DNA of 64,000 bases, taken from NCBI RefSeq assembly GCF_965279675.1, contig NZ_CBDIIJ010000002.1, forward strand, positions 2,046,001 through 2,110,000. Reading direction: 5' to 3'. The position numbers were made by a program, and so were the translations under genes. Positions 16,568 to 24,985 of this stretch are shown piece after piece. Position 1 is the first letter of the stretch. Every line of letters starts with the position of its first letter. The notes beneath the pieces were generated by a model. The model was not told where the DNA came from. It did not search any database and was given only the letters and a program-made list of their open reading frames with translations. The stretch comes from Mucisphaera sp965279675. Lineage in GTDB: Bacteria; Planctomycetota; Phycisphaerae; Phycisphaerales; Phycisphaeraceae.

Positions 16568-18175
16568 CTAGATCCGGCTCGTCTGTAATTGAGATCTTTC
16601 TTCGCGGCGTAATCGTCGTGTGATTCTTCTTGCGGTGCGTATGGCGGTTCCGGTTGGCACCGACATCAGCCGGGTGGCACCGCCCACCGAGAAGACGCTT
16701 CGTCGTAGCGCCAGCCTCAGCTCGTAGAGCACGGCCATCTCGTCAACCTCTCCACGTTCCTGGATCGCTGCGAGACGATGCAGAGCATACAACCCGAAGA
16801 AGAAGGCAATCACGAAGAGGAAGTCGAGCCCGCGGAGGTCGAACGCAGGCGCACTCAACGGCTCAGTAAGCGTCGGGTCGAGCCAGCTCAGGCTGATCTG
16901 CAGGATGCGCTGGTCGAAGTAGTCGCCAAGGAAACCGGCGAGGATGGGAGCGATCGCGGCGCCTACGCCCGTAATCAGGGCATTGGTCGCGAGAAACGCC
17001 GTGGCCTCACCACGTGGTGCGGCTTTGAGGGCCAGATTGCCGGCGGCCAGAGCGACGCCAGCGGTGCTAACGCCCAACACAACGTGCGCGGTAATCAGTA
17101 ACGGCCAGGTCGCCCAGTAGAGGCCATTTGCCGTGCTGTCAGCTGTTAGTGTGGCGGATTCCAGCGCGTTGCTGGCGTCCGCCACTACCGGCATCGTGCC
17201 GAGGGTCATCAGCGGCCAGAGTAGGAACGAGAAGACCATCAGGATTCCCGAGGCGGCGATGACCGCCTTGTTGCTGAAGCGATCCGCGAGCCTCCCCCAG
17301 ATCGGGAACAGGGCGACATTGATCAGCTGGGTCAGCACGGACAGGCCTACCACCACGGAAATGGACAGGCCCAAGCGCTCGAACATGTAGACCGCAAAGA
17401 AGGGCAGGGCCAGGTTCTGCGCGAAGGCCCAGCAGCCCATGAAAATCAGCACGGCTCGGAAACGGCGATCCTGAATCGGCCGTTGGATCAGGGCCAGGGG
17501 TTTGAGCGATTCGACCCGTGGCATGGCGGGTTCCTGGACCGCGGTCAGCTGCATCGTGCCGATCATGCCGAGCACGCCTGCTACGCCGAAGATAATGGAA
17601 TAGGGCAGAACTTCCCCCATCACTTCCTGTGTCCAGGATAGGCCCGCCCCGAGACCTGCTAGGAGGCTGATGACGGCTCCGGCACCAATCGCTGCCGCCA
17701 GGCGTCCGCCCATGTGACGGCCCATGATGCGTTCGGGGATGACATCACGCATCCAACTCCCGTAGGCGCAACCGCTGATGTTGGCGAGGGTGCAGTGGAC
17801 CAGGATTGTGAGCAGCAGCGCCGGGATCTGTGCCTGCTCTGGCAGGATCCAGGGGATCGCGGCGACCAGCAGGAACAGAGCGCGTGCGAGCCATGCTGTG
17901 ACGACCGTGATCGCACGCCGTCTCCGCAGCGACTGTACCAGGAAGATGGCGGGGATCTGAATCGCCTGGGTCATCGGCCCGATGGCGGCGATGAGTCCGA
18001 TGATGCGGTTGTCACCGCCAAGAGCGAGGACCAGCGCGACCATGAAAGCGCCGCTGACCAATGCGACCATCGACTGGCTGAAAACGTGGTCGACTGCGAG
18101 CAAACGCAGGTCTCGCCTGGTTCGTTTTCGATCGTATTCGGGTTCTGTTTTCAGAAAGCCGAGCAACAACGCCAC
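16568..18175 (-). CDS. Major facilitator superfamily transporter
   Basis: 535-residue membrane protein with about twelve hydrophobic helices, including FMVALVLALGGDNRIIGLIAAIGPM and FAVYMFERLGLSISVVVGLSVLTQL followed by the loop PIWGRLADRFSNKAVI, a typical MFS A-motif-like G-x-L-A-D-R-x-x-x-K/R. The central extramembrane region (ADASNALESATLTADSTANG) and a long basic C-terminal tail (RTARRITRRLRREERSQLQ) are features of this protein. The start is uncertain: GTG at 18175 is used, but TTG codons at 18169 and 18166 are better spaced from GGAG. The substrate is not recognisable. Upstream, 18176-18372 has no gene and no clear promoter. Confidence 0.8.
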   Translation of the reverse strand: MALLLGFLKTEPEYDRKRTRRDLRLLAVDHVFSQSMVALVSGAFMVALVLALGGDNRIIGLIAAIGPMTQAIQIPAIFLVQSLRRRRAITVVTAWLARALFLLVAAIPWILPEQAQIPALLLTILVHCTLANISGCAYGSWMRDVIPERIMGRHMGGRLAAAIGAGAVISLLAGLGAGLSWTQEVMGEVLPYSIIFGVAGVLGMIGTMQLTAVQEPAMPRVESLKPLALIQRPIQDRRFRAVLIFMGCWAFAQNLALPFFAVYMFERLGLSISVVVGLSVLTQLINVALFPIWGRLADRFSNKAVIAASGILMVFSFLLWPLMTLGTMPVVADASNALESATLTADSTANGLYWATWPLLITAHVVLGVSTAGVALAAGNLALKAAPRGEATAFLATNALITGVGAAIAPILAGFLGDYFDQRILQISLSWLDPTLTEPLSAPAFDLRGLDFLFVIAFFFGLYALHRLAAIQERGEVDEMAVLYELRLALRRSVFSVGGATRLMSVPTGTAIRTARRITRRLRREERSQLQTSRI

Positions 18176-18372
18176 TCCGGATGTCAGTGAGTAAGGCCTT
18201 TGGTCAACTCATACCTTAGAGGCGTGGAAGGATCAGGCAACACTGATTGGCGGTATTGACTGATGCACCATGATCGCGTCTCGATATGGGGTGATGCAAG
18301 GACAGCACCCAATCATCCGAGCATCCCGGACAACACATACCGGCTCAGTCAAATGCAGAACACAGCAGCGGC

Positions 18373-19797
18373 TTAAACGTGCGCCAGTTTGTTCAGCCCG
18401 TTGTACGCCGCGACCTTGTACGCCTCGGCGAGGGTGGGGAAGTTGAAGACGTTGTTGATGAAGAACTCGGCGGTGCCGTCGAGGGCCATGACGGCCTGGC
18501 CGATGTGGATCAGTTCGGTCGCGCCGGTGCCGATGGTGTGGACGCCCAAGAGTTTGTGGGTGTCCTGGTGGATGAGGATCTTGAGCATGCCGAACTCATC
18601 GCCGAGGAGTTGGCCTCGGGCGATTTCCTTGTAGCTGGCGATACCTGCCTCGTAGGGGATGCCGGCGTCGGTGAGCTGCTCTTCGGTCTTGCCGACCATC
18701 GAGATCTCGGGGACGCCGTAGATGCCATATGGGAACAGCTCGGTGTTCCAGTTCTCGATTTCTTCGCCGAGCGCGTGGCACATCGCGCGGCGGCCCTGCT
18801 CCATCGAGGTTGAGGCCAGCGACGGGAAGCCGATGACATCGCCGGCGGCGTAGACGTGAGGGACGTTGGTCTGGTAGCGCTCGTTGACGGTGAGTCGTTC
18901 GCGGTCGTCGAACTCGACGCCGACGTTGTCCAAGCCGAGGTCGGCGCAGACACCCTGGCGGCCGACGGAGTAGAGCAGGCACTCGGCGCGGAGGGTCTTG
19001 CCGCTTTCGAGTTGCGCGACGACCTGCGGGCCGCCGGAGCCGTTCTGTGTCGAGCGTTCCTCGTCGGAGATCTCGTAAATCTTCTCGACTTTCTCGCCCA
19101 TGCGCAGGGTGACGCCCTGGCGGCGCATGTAGAACTGGAGCGATTCGCCGATCTCGCTGTCGACAAACCCGAGGAGCTTGTGACGGCCTTCGACGAGGGT
19201 GACCTTGACGCCAAGCGTGGCCATGATGCAGGCGTACTCGGTGCCGATGACCCCGCCTCCCACGACGATCAGGCTCTTGGGCAGCTTGTCGAGGTTGAGG
19301 ATGGTGTCGGAGGTGAGGATGTTGGTCTCGTTGAAGGGCACGTGGTCGGGCTTGGCCGGCCGGGTGCCGACGCAGACGATGAAGACGTCGGCGGTGAGCA
19401 TCTCTGAGTGCTCGGGCCCCATGATCTGGAGGAGGTTGGGCCCCTCGAAGTGCGCCTTGCCCCAGATGAGGTCGATGCCGTTGCGGTCGATCTGGTCGCG
19501 GATAACTTCCCACTCGCCACGGATGACCTGCTGGGAGACGGAGACGAGGTCGCGGATGGTGATCTGCTTTTTCACGCGGTAGGAATCACCGAACAGCCCA
19601 CGCTTGCCGGTGCCTGTCAGGTGGAGGGCGGCTTCACGCAGAGCTTTGGATGGCACGGTACCGGTGTTGACCTGAGCGCCGCCAAGCACGGAGCCCTTCT
19701 CGATGATGGCGACGCGTTTGCCGAGTTTGGCTGCCTGGATCGCTGCCTTCTGTCCCGCAGGACCCGTGCCGATGACCACCGCGTCGTAGTGCCGCAT
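18373..19797 (-). CDS. sthA: Soluble pyridine nucleotide transhydrogenase (SthA-type)
   Basis: Flavoprotein of 474 residues that would balance NADH and NADPH pools in the cytosol. The FAD site is DAVVIGTGPAGQKAAIQAAKLG. At the place of the redox disulfide of lipoamide dehydrogenase it has GGAQVNTGTVPSKALRE, with no CxxxxC pair, as in SthA. The NAD(P) site is IVVGGGVIGTEYACIMATLG. Later segments are YAAGDVIGFPSLASTSMEQGR and the interface sequence NNVFNFPTLAEAYKVAA, which matches the SthA C-terminus. The ATG at 19797 has AGGAG about eight bases upstream; the more distal ATG at 19821 has no site. It stands alone between SOD and the MFS gene. Confidence 0.92.
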   Translation of the reverse strand: MRHYDAVVIGTGPAGQKAAIQAAKLGKRVAIIEKGSVLGGAQVNTGTVPSKALREAALHLTGTGKRGLFGDSYRVKKQITIRDLVSVSQQVIRGEWEVIRDQIDRNGIDLIWGKAHFEGPNLLQIMGPEHSEMLTADVFIVCVGTRPAKPDHVPFNETNILTSDTILNLDKLPKSLIVVGGGVIGTEYACIMATLGVKVTLVEGRHKLLGFVDSEIGESLQFYMRRQGVTLRMGEKVEKIYEISDEERSTQNGSGGPQVVAQLESGKTLRAECLLYSVGRQGVCADLGLDNVGVEFDDRERLTVNERYQTNVPHVYAAGDVIGFPSLASTSMEQGRRAMCHALGEEIENWNTELFPYGIYGVPEISMVGKTEEQLTDAGIPYEAGIASYKEIARGQLLGDEFGMLKILIHQDTHKLLGVHTIGTGATELIHIGQAVMALDGTAEFFINNVFNFPTLAEAYKVAAYNGLNKLAHV

Positions 19798-19923
19798 GCT
19801 GAGTGCTCCTGATACCCCCATGGGATCGCCGCGGCCAGAGACCGCCTACACAGGGTATCGACCAAGTCGCTGGGATCGAAGCGCCGTTGGTGATGCCCTT
19901 GTCCTCGCGTCCGATAACCAGAC

Positions 19924-19953
19924 AAAAAAAGACCCACACCGTGTGGTGTGGGC
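19924..19953 (-). terminator. Rho-independent terminator after the superoxide dismutase gene
   Basis: Minus-strand hairpin with arms CCCACACC (19933-19940) and GGTGTGGG (19945-19952) and a four-base loop, followed on the minus strand by seven T (19930-19924). It lies 31 bases after the SOD stop. Confidence 0.85.
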
Positions 19954-19983
19954 CTGAGGGATGGCGTTGGGGGCAGGGGGGTG

Positions 19984-20619
19984 TTACTTGGCCGAGGCGT
20001 ACAACTCCGACACCTTGGCCCAGTTCACGACATCGAAGAAGGCCTTGATGTAGTCGGGTCGGCGATTCTGATAGTTGAGGTAGTAGGCGTGCTCCCAGAC
20101 GTCGAGCCCGAGGATGGGGGTGTGGCCACCGCCGTGCCCGCCGAAGGCTTCCGGCATGATCGGGGTGTCCTGGTTGGCGGTGGAGGAGACGTGCAGCTTG
20201 CCGCCTTCACCGACGCACAGCCATGCCCAGCCGGAGCCGAAGCGGGTGGCTCCGGCGTTGGCGAAGGCTTCCTTGAACTTGTCCATCCCGCCCAGATCAC
20301 GATCGATGGCCGCGGCGAGTTCAGCAGAAGGGCTGCCGCCGGTGCCGGGCTTGGCGAGGAGGGTCCAGAACAGGCTGTGGTTGTAGTGGCCGCCGCCGTT
20401 GTTACGAACCGGTCCCTGCTTGTCGGCGGGGAGCTTGTCGAGGTGCTCGAGGATCTCGGTGATGGGCTTGTCGGCCCAGTCGGTGCCTTCCAGCGCGTCG
20501 TTGAGCTTGCTCACATAGGTCGCGTGGTGCTTGCCGTGGTGGATTTCCATCGTTTTGGTATCGATGGCAGGTTCCAGGGCGTCCTTGGCGTAGGGTAGAT
20601 CGGGGAGGGTAAAGGCCAT
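19984..20619 (-). CDS. Superoxide dismutase, Mn/Fe family, probably Mn
   Basis: 211-residue Fe/Mn superoxide dismutase. Metal ligands are His27 (EIHHGKHH), His81 (HYNHSLFW), Asp173 and His177 (GLDVWEHAYY). The Gln150 of TANQDTPIM is in the position that favours manganese enzymes, rather than the Gln near the second His found in iron enzymes. An insertion rich in Gly and His (EAFGGHGGGHTP, 157-168) precedes the last ligand block. No signal peptide is present, so it is cytosolic. GGAGA precedes the ATG. It is monocistronic, with its own terminator downstream and a divergent sigma-factor gene upstream. Confidence 0.95.
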   Translation of the reverse strand: MAFTLPDLPYAKDALEPAIDTKTMEIHHGKHHATYVSKLNDALEGTDWADKPITEILEHLDKLPADKQGPVRNNGGGHYNHSLFWTLLAKPGTGGSPSAELAAAIDRDLGGMDKFKEAFANAGATRFGSGWAWLCVGEGGKLHVSSTANQDTPIMPEAFGGHGGGHTPILGLDVWEHAYYLNYQNRRPDYIKAFFDVVNWAKVSELYASAK

Positions 20620-20842
20620 GTGGGTCTCCGTAAGTCAAGCATTAACAGGTTTCTAAGTGACATATGGGGCCGTTGGCCCCTTTGGCGTCCTGCAGTATAG
20701 GCGCATCACTTTCAAGACTGGTGAGCCGGTTCAGGCCATACGTAGGAATCGCGGGGTTGATTTGACCATCTTGGAATTATTCTAAATCCAGGAAGGTTAT
20801 GTCGGTCGTAGGAGATAGATAGCCGCCAGATGGAGTCGCCGG

Positions 20843-21814
20843 ATGGTCAAGAATGCACCCGAAACCCAGACGCGCAGGCAGGCTTCGGTCGATGGCCTGA
20901 CTGCGGCCGACCTAGCCGAGTTGCAGGATCAGCTCGAGCTCGAGGTCTACGACTACATGGACCACGAGCTCTTCTCCGAGCCGGCTGCGCGGGCCGAGAA
21001 GCTGATTTTTCGTGAAGCCGAGGACATTCCGGAGCCCGACGTCCAGTGGTACAACCCGCTGATCGAAGATGTGCTCGGCGTGCACGCCCGGGCGGTGACA
21101 ACCGGCACGATCCTGTTGACCGCCAAGCAGGAGCAGGCGCTGTTTCTGCAGTTCAATTACGCCCGTTGCCGGGCCTCGCGGCTGCACGACCGTCTGCGTC
21201 GGCAGCGGAAGCTCAATGCCGGCATGGCAAGAAAGTTTCTGGACTGGCATCGCAAGGCCGAGTCTTACCGCGATCAAATCGCCAATACGAACCTCGGTCT
21301 GGTCCTCGCTATGGCCAAGCGGACGCGGGCGACTGACCTCGAGTTCGGCGACATGGTCTCGGAGGGCAACATGGCGCTGATGCGTGCGATCGACAAATTC
21401 GATGCCTCGCGCGGCTTCAAGTTCTCGACCTATGCCTGCCGGGCGATCCTCAAGGCGTTCAGCCGTGCCGGTCAGAAGCAGACTCGGCACCGGAGGTTAT
21501 TCCCAGCGGAGTACGACCCCAAGTTCGAGAAGTCCGACTTCAGCGAGCGTCAGCGGGCCGACCACGAAGAAGCCTGCGTGGATGAGGTCAGCGACATCGT
21601 CCGGAGCAATCGGGCGGAGCTATCCGAGGTTGAGATCGCGGTACTCGATCACCGCTTCGGGCTCCGCGAGGAGACCCGCAAGCCGAACGGCCGGGGCTTC
21701 ACGCTGGAGCAGGTCGGCAGGACCATCGGCGTGACCAAAGAACGCGTCCGGCAGATCCAGAATCGAGCATTGGAGAAGATCAGGCATCACCTGGAAACCG
21801 AGTTTTTGAACTAA
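20843..21814 (+). CDS. Sigma-70 family RNA polymerase sigma factor
   Basis: 323-residue sigma factor. Region 2 runs NLGLVLAMAKRTRATDLEFGDMVSEGNMALMRAIDKFD, with the region 2.4 segment FKFSTYACRAILKAF. Region 4 is FTLEQVGRTIGVTKERVRQIQNRALEKIRHH, the usual helix-turn-helix. The N-terminus is a charged helical extension and lacks the long region 1.1 of RpoD. It resembles the small group 2/3-like sigma factors common in Planctomycetes rather than an ECF factor. The ATG at 20843 has GGAG seven bases upstream. It is followed by a strong terminator and is monocistronic. Its regulon is not evident; no anti-sigma gene is adjacent. Confidence 0.9.
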   Translation: MVKNAPETQTRRQASVDGLTAADLAELQDQLELEVYDYMDHELFSEPAARAEKLIFREAEDIPEPDVQWYNPLIEDVLGVHARAVTTGTILLTAKQEQALFLQFNYARCRASRLHDRLRRQRKLNAGMARKFLDWHRKAESYRDQIANTNLGLVLAMAKRTRATDLEFGDMVSEGNMALMRAIDKFDASRGFKFSTYACRAILKAFSRAGQKQTRHRRLFPAEYDPKFEKSDFSERQRADHEEACVDEVSDIVRSNRAELSEVEIAVLDHRFGLREETRKPNGRGFTLEQVGRTIGVTKERVRQIQNRALEKIRHHLETEFLN

Positions 21815-21848
21815 GTTTGCGCCTGGATACACCCCAAAATCCTCACTA

Positions 21849-21874
21849 GCCGCCCAGCCGGGCGGCTTTTTTTT
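21849..21874 (+). terminator. Rho-independent terminator after the sigma-factor gene
   Basis: Plus-strand hairpin GCCGCCC-AGCC-GGGCGGC (21849-21866) followed by eight T. It begins 34 bases after the stop codon. Confidence 0.92.
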
Positions 21875-22028
21875 GAGCAGAGTTTCTCATCAGCGCGCAG
21901 GCTGGCCCACGCTTCGCCGTAACCATCAAGGCAGCCATGGGGCGGTGGGCGAGAAGGCGGGGATGAGGAGGGGCGAGCCAAGGGGGTGGTGGTGGAGGAA
22001 CAGGGTCGGGTGGGACCCAAACGTCGAC

Positions 22029-22053
22029 GGCCCGGAGCCCCAGGTTCCGGGCC
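22029..22053 (-). terminator. Possible hairpin terminator after the pseudopilin gene
   Basis: Perfect arms GGCCCGGA (22029-22036) and TCCGGGCC (22046-22053) with a nine-base loop, 45 bases past the pseudopilin stop. There is no T tract, so it could instead be an mRNA-stabilising hairpin. The rest of 21875-22097 shows nothing recognisable. Confidence 0.4.
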
Positions 22054-22097
22054 GCGATGCTGCGCCGGATTCAGTTCTCAAACGCCCTGCTTTGAAC

Positions 22098-22880
22098 TCA
22101 CTGCTCTTCGGTGGGGTTTTCTTCGAGGCGGGTCAGCGGAAAGCTGTACTTCGCTGTCTGGCTTATGCCGCGCTCGATCTCAGTGAAGCTAGCGCTGCCG
22201 TCGAGATAGAGCAGATTCACCCGATCGTTTTCGTTATGAAAGTTGGCATCCCACGGCGCGTCCAGAAGGCTGTAATACCACTGTGTGTCTCCCGTCAGCA
22301 CGATCTGGCTGTGGGGTAGTTCGATATCGGGGGCTCCAAGGACTCCGGGGCCGCCCGGGTTCAGGTCACGATCTCGGAAGCTCTGATAGAGCAGGTTTCC
22401 ATTCATGATGTAGCTGTTACCAAAGAAGTCGACGATGTGGTGTCCCTGCGTGGGACCGGTGCCGCCCGTGGCGTTGCGGATATCTCGTCCTAGCGGGCAT
22501 CGGTAGATGTCCATGGCTGGGCCGGGCTCGTGACCGGCTCCCACATAGTCGTTCAGGGGTCGTCTCGGCTGGACATCCAAGCGGTCATCATTGCGCCAGA
22601 TGGTGTCGGTCCCATGAAGCCCGCCGTAGGTCCACTGCGTCTGCTTCCAGACACCACCGAACTCAGGGAAGCGATCGTCCCAATCCATCCAGTAGGCCTG
22701 CCAGCCCATACCGATCTGCCGGAGGTTGGTGGCGCAGGCGAGGGTCTTCGCGGTCTGTCGGGCCTGTCCAAGAGCTGGCAGGAGCAGCCCCATGAGTGCC
22801 GCGATGATCGAGATCACCACGAGCAGCTCGATCAGCGTGAAGCCCCGCCTGGATCGATAAGAGCCGGCTCTGTCTGTCAT
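22098..22880 (-). CDS. Prepilin-like protein with N-terminal cleavage/methylation motif
   Basis: 260-residue type IV pilin/pseudopilin-like protein of the kind expanded in Planctomycetes. After a short basic leader, RRGFTLIELLVVISIIAALMGLLLPAL is the prepilin peptidase site plus hydrophobic helix, followed by ARQTAKTLACATNLRQIGMGWQAYW, typical of the family. The C-terminal part contains RVNLLYLDGSASF, the H/N-x-x-x-x-DGS block usual near the end of these proteins. The ATG at 22880 follows GAGGTGG; a TTG one codon earlier is less likely. It is isolated, with no pilus assembly genes in the window, so the partner secretion system is elsewhere. Its role (type II secretion-like surface protein or pseudopilus subunit) is unknown. 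Confidence 0.85.
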   Translation of the reverse strand: MTDRAGSYRSRRGFTLIELLVVISIIAALMGLLLPALGQARQTAKTLACATNLRQIGMGWQAYWMDWDDRFPEFGGVWKQTQWTYGGLHGTDTIWRNDDRLDVQPRRPLNDYVGAGHEPGPAMDIYRCPLGRDIRNATGGTGPTQGHHIVDFFGNSYIMNGNLLYQSFRDRDLNPGGPGVLGAPDIELPHSQIVLTGDTQWYYSLLDAPWDANFHNENDRVNLLYLDGSASFTEIERGISQTAKYSFPLTRLEENPTEEQ

Positions 22881-22901
22881 CAAACCACCTCGACCAGAAC
22901 T

Positions 22902-22949
22902 AAAAAACCGCCGGGCAGCCCCTGAGTAAAGGTAAGGGCAGCCCGGCGG
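22902..22949 (-). terminator. Rho-independent terminator after the DUF481 gene
   Basis: Minus-strand hairpin with arms CCGCCGGGC (22908-22916) and GCCCGGCGG (22941-22949), with a further pairing GCCC/GGGC inside the loop, followed on the minus strand by six T (22907-22902). It lies between the DUF481 stop and the pseudopilin start. Confidence 0.88.
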
Positions 22950-22996
22950 GGGTCAAGATAATCTGGGTTGATCCGGGGGTAATCCCCGCTTCTGGC

Positions 22997-23755
22997 TTAG
23001 AAATCCAGCACCAGGGCGATGCGGTACTCGAAATCGTTCCGCTTCGAGCCGGCTTCGACGTTGGTGTCGTACTCGTTCTCGACGCCGATCCGCAGGCTCA
23101 GGCCCTCAGCGGCGTCCATGGCGATCACCCAGTCCACCGCCGTCAGGTTGCGGAACTCACCCAGGTCTTCGAGGCTTGGCAAGATGTAGTTTGAAGCCAC
23201 CAGGTCCTGGTTCTCATTGATATCCCACTTCCATTCGACGCCGATCACGCCTTCAGGACGCAGGTCGTCGGGTGAGATTTCCTGGATGAGACCGGCACCG
23301 GCACGTCCGTTGACTTCGTGTTTCTCGTCTTTGAAGATCTCGTAGCCGGCACCGCCGTAGCCACTGATGCGCTGTTCGTAAGACTCGAACTGATCGTACT
23401 CGTATTCTGCAGAGGCCCAGTAGAAGTACTTCTGGTCGGGGATGAGCCAGTCCTTGAGCACCCGGGCAGTAAACTCGTTGTCGACGTTCTCACTGTCTTC
23501 CGTGCCGTAGTCGTACTTGAAGTCGATGTCCCAGCGGTCGGTCTCGTCGGCGTAGTTGAGCTCGAGTTGGGCAAAGAAGTTCAGCTCGGTCGTGTTGCCT
23601 TCCTGGCCGTCGATGCCAAGCGTGAACCGCCGGTCCCAGCCTTCGAGGAACTCCGTGCCGAAGAGGCCTTGGGATTCTTCGTCCTGAGCCATCACCGGGG
23701 CCGAGCAGAGGGGAAGGCCAACGAGAGCGGCCGCCAACATCATCCTTGAACGCAT
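22997..23755 (-). CDS. DUF481-family outer-membrane beta-barrel protein
   Basis: 252-residue exported protein. The signal peptide MRSRMMLAAALVGLPLCSAPVMAQ is clear. The mature part is rich in alternating aromatic and charged residues with Asp/Glu turns (LNFFAQLELNYADETDRWDIDFKYDYG) and ends in ALVLDF; a terminal Phe is typical of outer-membrane barrels. This fits the DUF481 (YdiY-like) family. The protein is strikingly acidic. ATG at 23755 is chosen because it starts directly at the signal peptide; the open frame extends 15 codons further up. Monocistronic, with its own terminator. Function in the envelope is unknown. Confidence 0.8.
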   Translation of the reverse strand: MRSRMMLAAALVGLPLCSAPVMAQDEESQGLFGTEFLEGWDRRFTLGIDGQEGNTTELNFFAQLELNYADETDRWDIDFKYDYGTEDSENVDNEFTARVLKDWLIPDQKYFYWASAEYEYDQFESYEQRISGYGGAGYEIFKDEKHEVNGRAGAGLIQEISPDDLRPEGVIGVEWKWDINENQDLVASNYILPSLEDLGEFRNLTAVDWVIAMDAAEGLSLRIGVENEYDTNVEAGSKRNDFEYRIALVLDF

Positions 23756-23832
23756 AACACAGGTCTTTCTCAATAAAGGGATCAATAAGGCCCGGCTCAC
23801 ACATGAGGCGGGTGGGTAAGCGTAAGTCGGTC

Positions 23833-24726
23833 TTAGTCGCCCTGCTTGAACAGGTGCACGTCCATCTGCGGGAACGGAATGCCGATGCCGGCCTGATCGA
23901 GCTCAACCTTGGCGGCCCGGGTCAGCTTCTCGCGAACGGCCCAGAAGTCCGAGGCATTCACCCAGACACGCAGGGCCCAGTTGATCGACGACCCGCCCAA
24001 CTCCAGCAGGTAGACCTGAGGAGCCGGGTCTTCGAGGATGCCGTCGACGCTGTCGATGGCCTTCTGCAGGATTTCTCGGGTCTTGTCGAGGTCGGCGCTG
24101 TACTCGGTGCCGACGGAGACGTCACAGCGACGCGTCGGATGGTGGGTGATGTTCTCGATGGTGCTGCCGAAGACCGAGCCGTTGGGCACGATGATCCGGC
24201 GGTTGTCGGGCGTATCGAGGGTCGTGCAGAACAGGTCGATCTCGAAGCACTTACCGGTGGTCCCGCCGACACTGATGACATCCCCGACCTTAAAGGGCCG
24301 GAAGACCAGCAGCATCACGCCCGAGGCCAGGTTGCCAAGCGTGCCCTGGAACGCCAGGCCGATGGCGAAGCCCATCGCGGCGATCACGGCGGCAAAGGCC
24401 GTCACTTCGACGCCCGCTGTCTGGAGTGAGGTCAGACCGCCGATGAGGACGATCAGCCACCAGGCCATCTTGCCGAGGAAGCGGGTCAGGGTTTCATCGA
24501 CCTTGACCTTACGCATCGCGGCCTTGGTGATGCTCGAGACCGCGCTCGCGACAAAGAGCGTGATGACCAGGATCACGATGGCCGTGATGATGGCGGGCCC
24601 GTACTGGAAAGCCATGTCCTGCCAGACCGTCGGGTCGGTGTAATCGGTCTGAGGGGTGGCTTCTTCCGGGGTAACGCCCGCGTCAACAGCTTCGGCCGCT
24701 TGGGCCAGTATCCACACCATGTTCAT
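23833..24726 (-). CDS. Small-conductance mechanosensitive channel (MscS family)
   Basis: 297-residue MscS-type channel. An N-terminal hydrophobic segment precedes a short acidic periplasmic stretch; two helices follow (GPAIITAIVILVITLFVASAV and MAWWLIVLIGGLTSLQTAG). The pore helix is VTAFAAVIAAMGFAIGLAFQGTLGNLASGVMLLVFRPFKVGD, with the Ala/Gly packing pattern of MscS TM3. The beta domain (TLDTPDNRRIIVPNGSVFGSTIENIT) and C-terminal alpha/beta domain complete the family length. It should open on membrane tension to release osmolytes. The ATG at 24726 is two codons before a second Met. It is convergent or co-directional with unrelated genes. Confidence 0.92.
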   Translation of the reverse strand: MNMVWILAQAAEAVDAGVTPEEATPQTDYTDPTVWQDMAFQYGPAIITAIVILVITLFVASAVSSITKAAMRKVKVDETLTRFLGKMAWWLIVLIGGLTSLQTAGVEVTAFAAVIAAMGFAIGLAFQGTLGNLASGVMLLVFRPFKVGDVISVGGTTGKCFEIDLFCTTLDTPDNRRIIVPNGSVFGSTIENITHHPTRRCDVSVGTEYSADLDKTREILQKAIDSVDGILEDPAPQVYLLELGGSSINWALRVWVNASDFWAVREKLTRAAKVELDQAGIGIPFPQMDVHLFKQGD

Positions 24727-24832
24727 GTCTGTTCCCTTCCACGTAAGTGGTGATATTTCGCAGAAATATCACCGAGGAGGAACCAAAGGTCAAGCTGGGC
24801 AGACTGGGATTACCGGGTTGCTCGAGGCATCT

Positions 24833-24870
24833 AAAAAACAGCCGCTGGACTTTTGTAAGTCCAGCGGCTG
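24833..24870 (-). terminator. Rho-independent terminator after the first PEP-CTERM gene
   Basis: Minus-strand hairpin with 14-base arms (24839-24852 and 24857-24870, CAGCCGCTGGACTT and its complement) and a four-base loop, followed by six T on the minus strand. Confidence 0.92.
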
Positions 24871-24899
24871 CGATGAATCAGAGTTTTGAACCGGATCGC

Positions 24900-24985
24900 T
24901 TAGCGACGACGGGTCAGAGCCAGGCCGGCGAGACCCAGAAGGGCGGCCGAGGCGGGCTCGGGGACCACTTCGACAACGACGTTGT
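24900..24985. repeat. C-terminal PEP-CTERM coding repeat, copy 1
   Basis: The roughly 85 bases that encode the VVEVVPEPASAALLGLAGLAL tail are nearly identical in DNA sequence to 26025-26110, while the mature domains of the two genes have diverged. A shorter related stretch is at 44649-44720. Confidence 0.75.

Noticed and set aside
20640..20842. dif site or clear promoter upstream of the sigma-factor gene
   Set aside because: The region is relatively AT-rich, but no XerC/XerD-like arms or well-spaced -35/-10 pair could be identified by eye.
22997..23800. Longer DUF481 protein starting at 23800
   Set aside because: The 15 extra residues would precede a complete signal peptide that begins at 23755.
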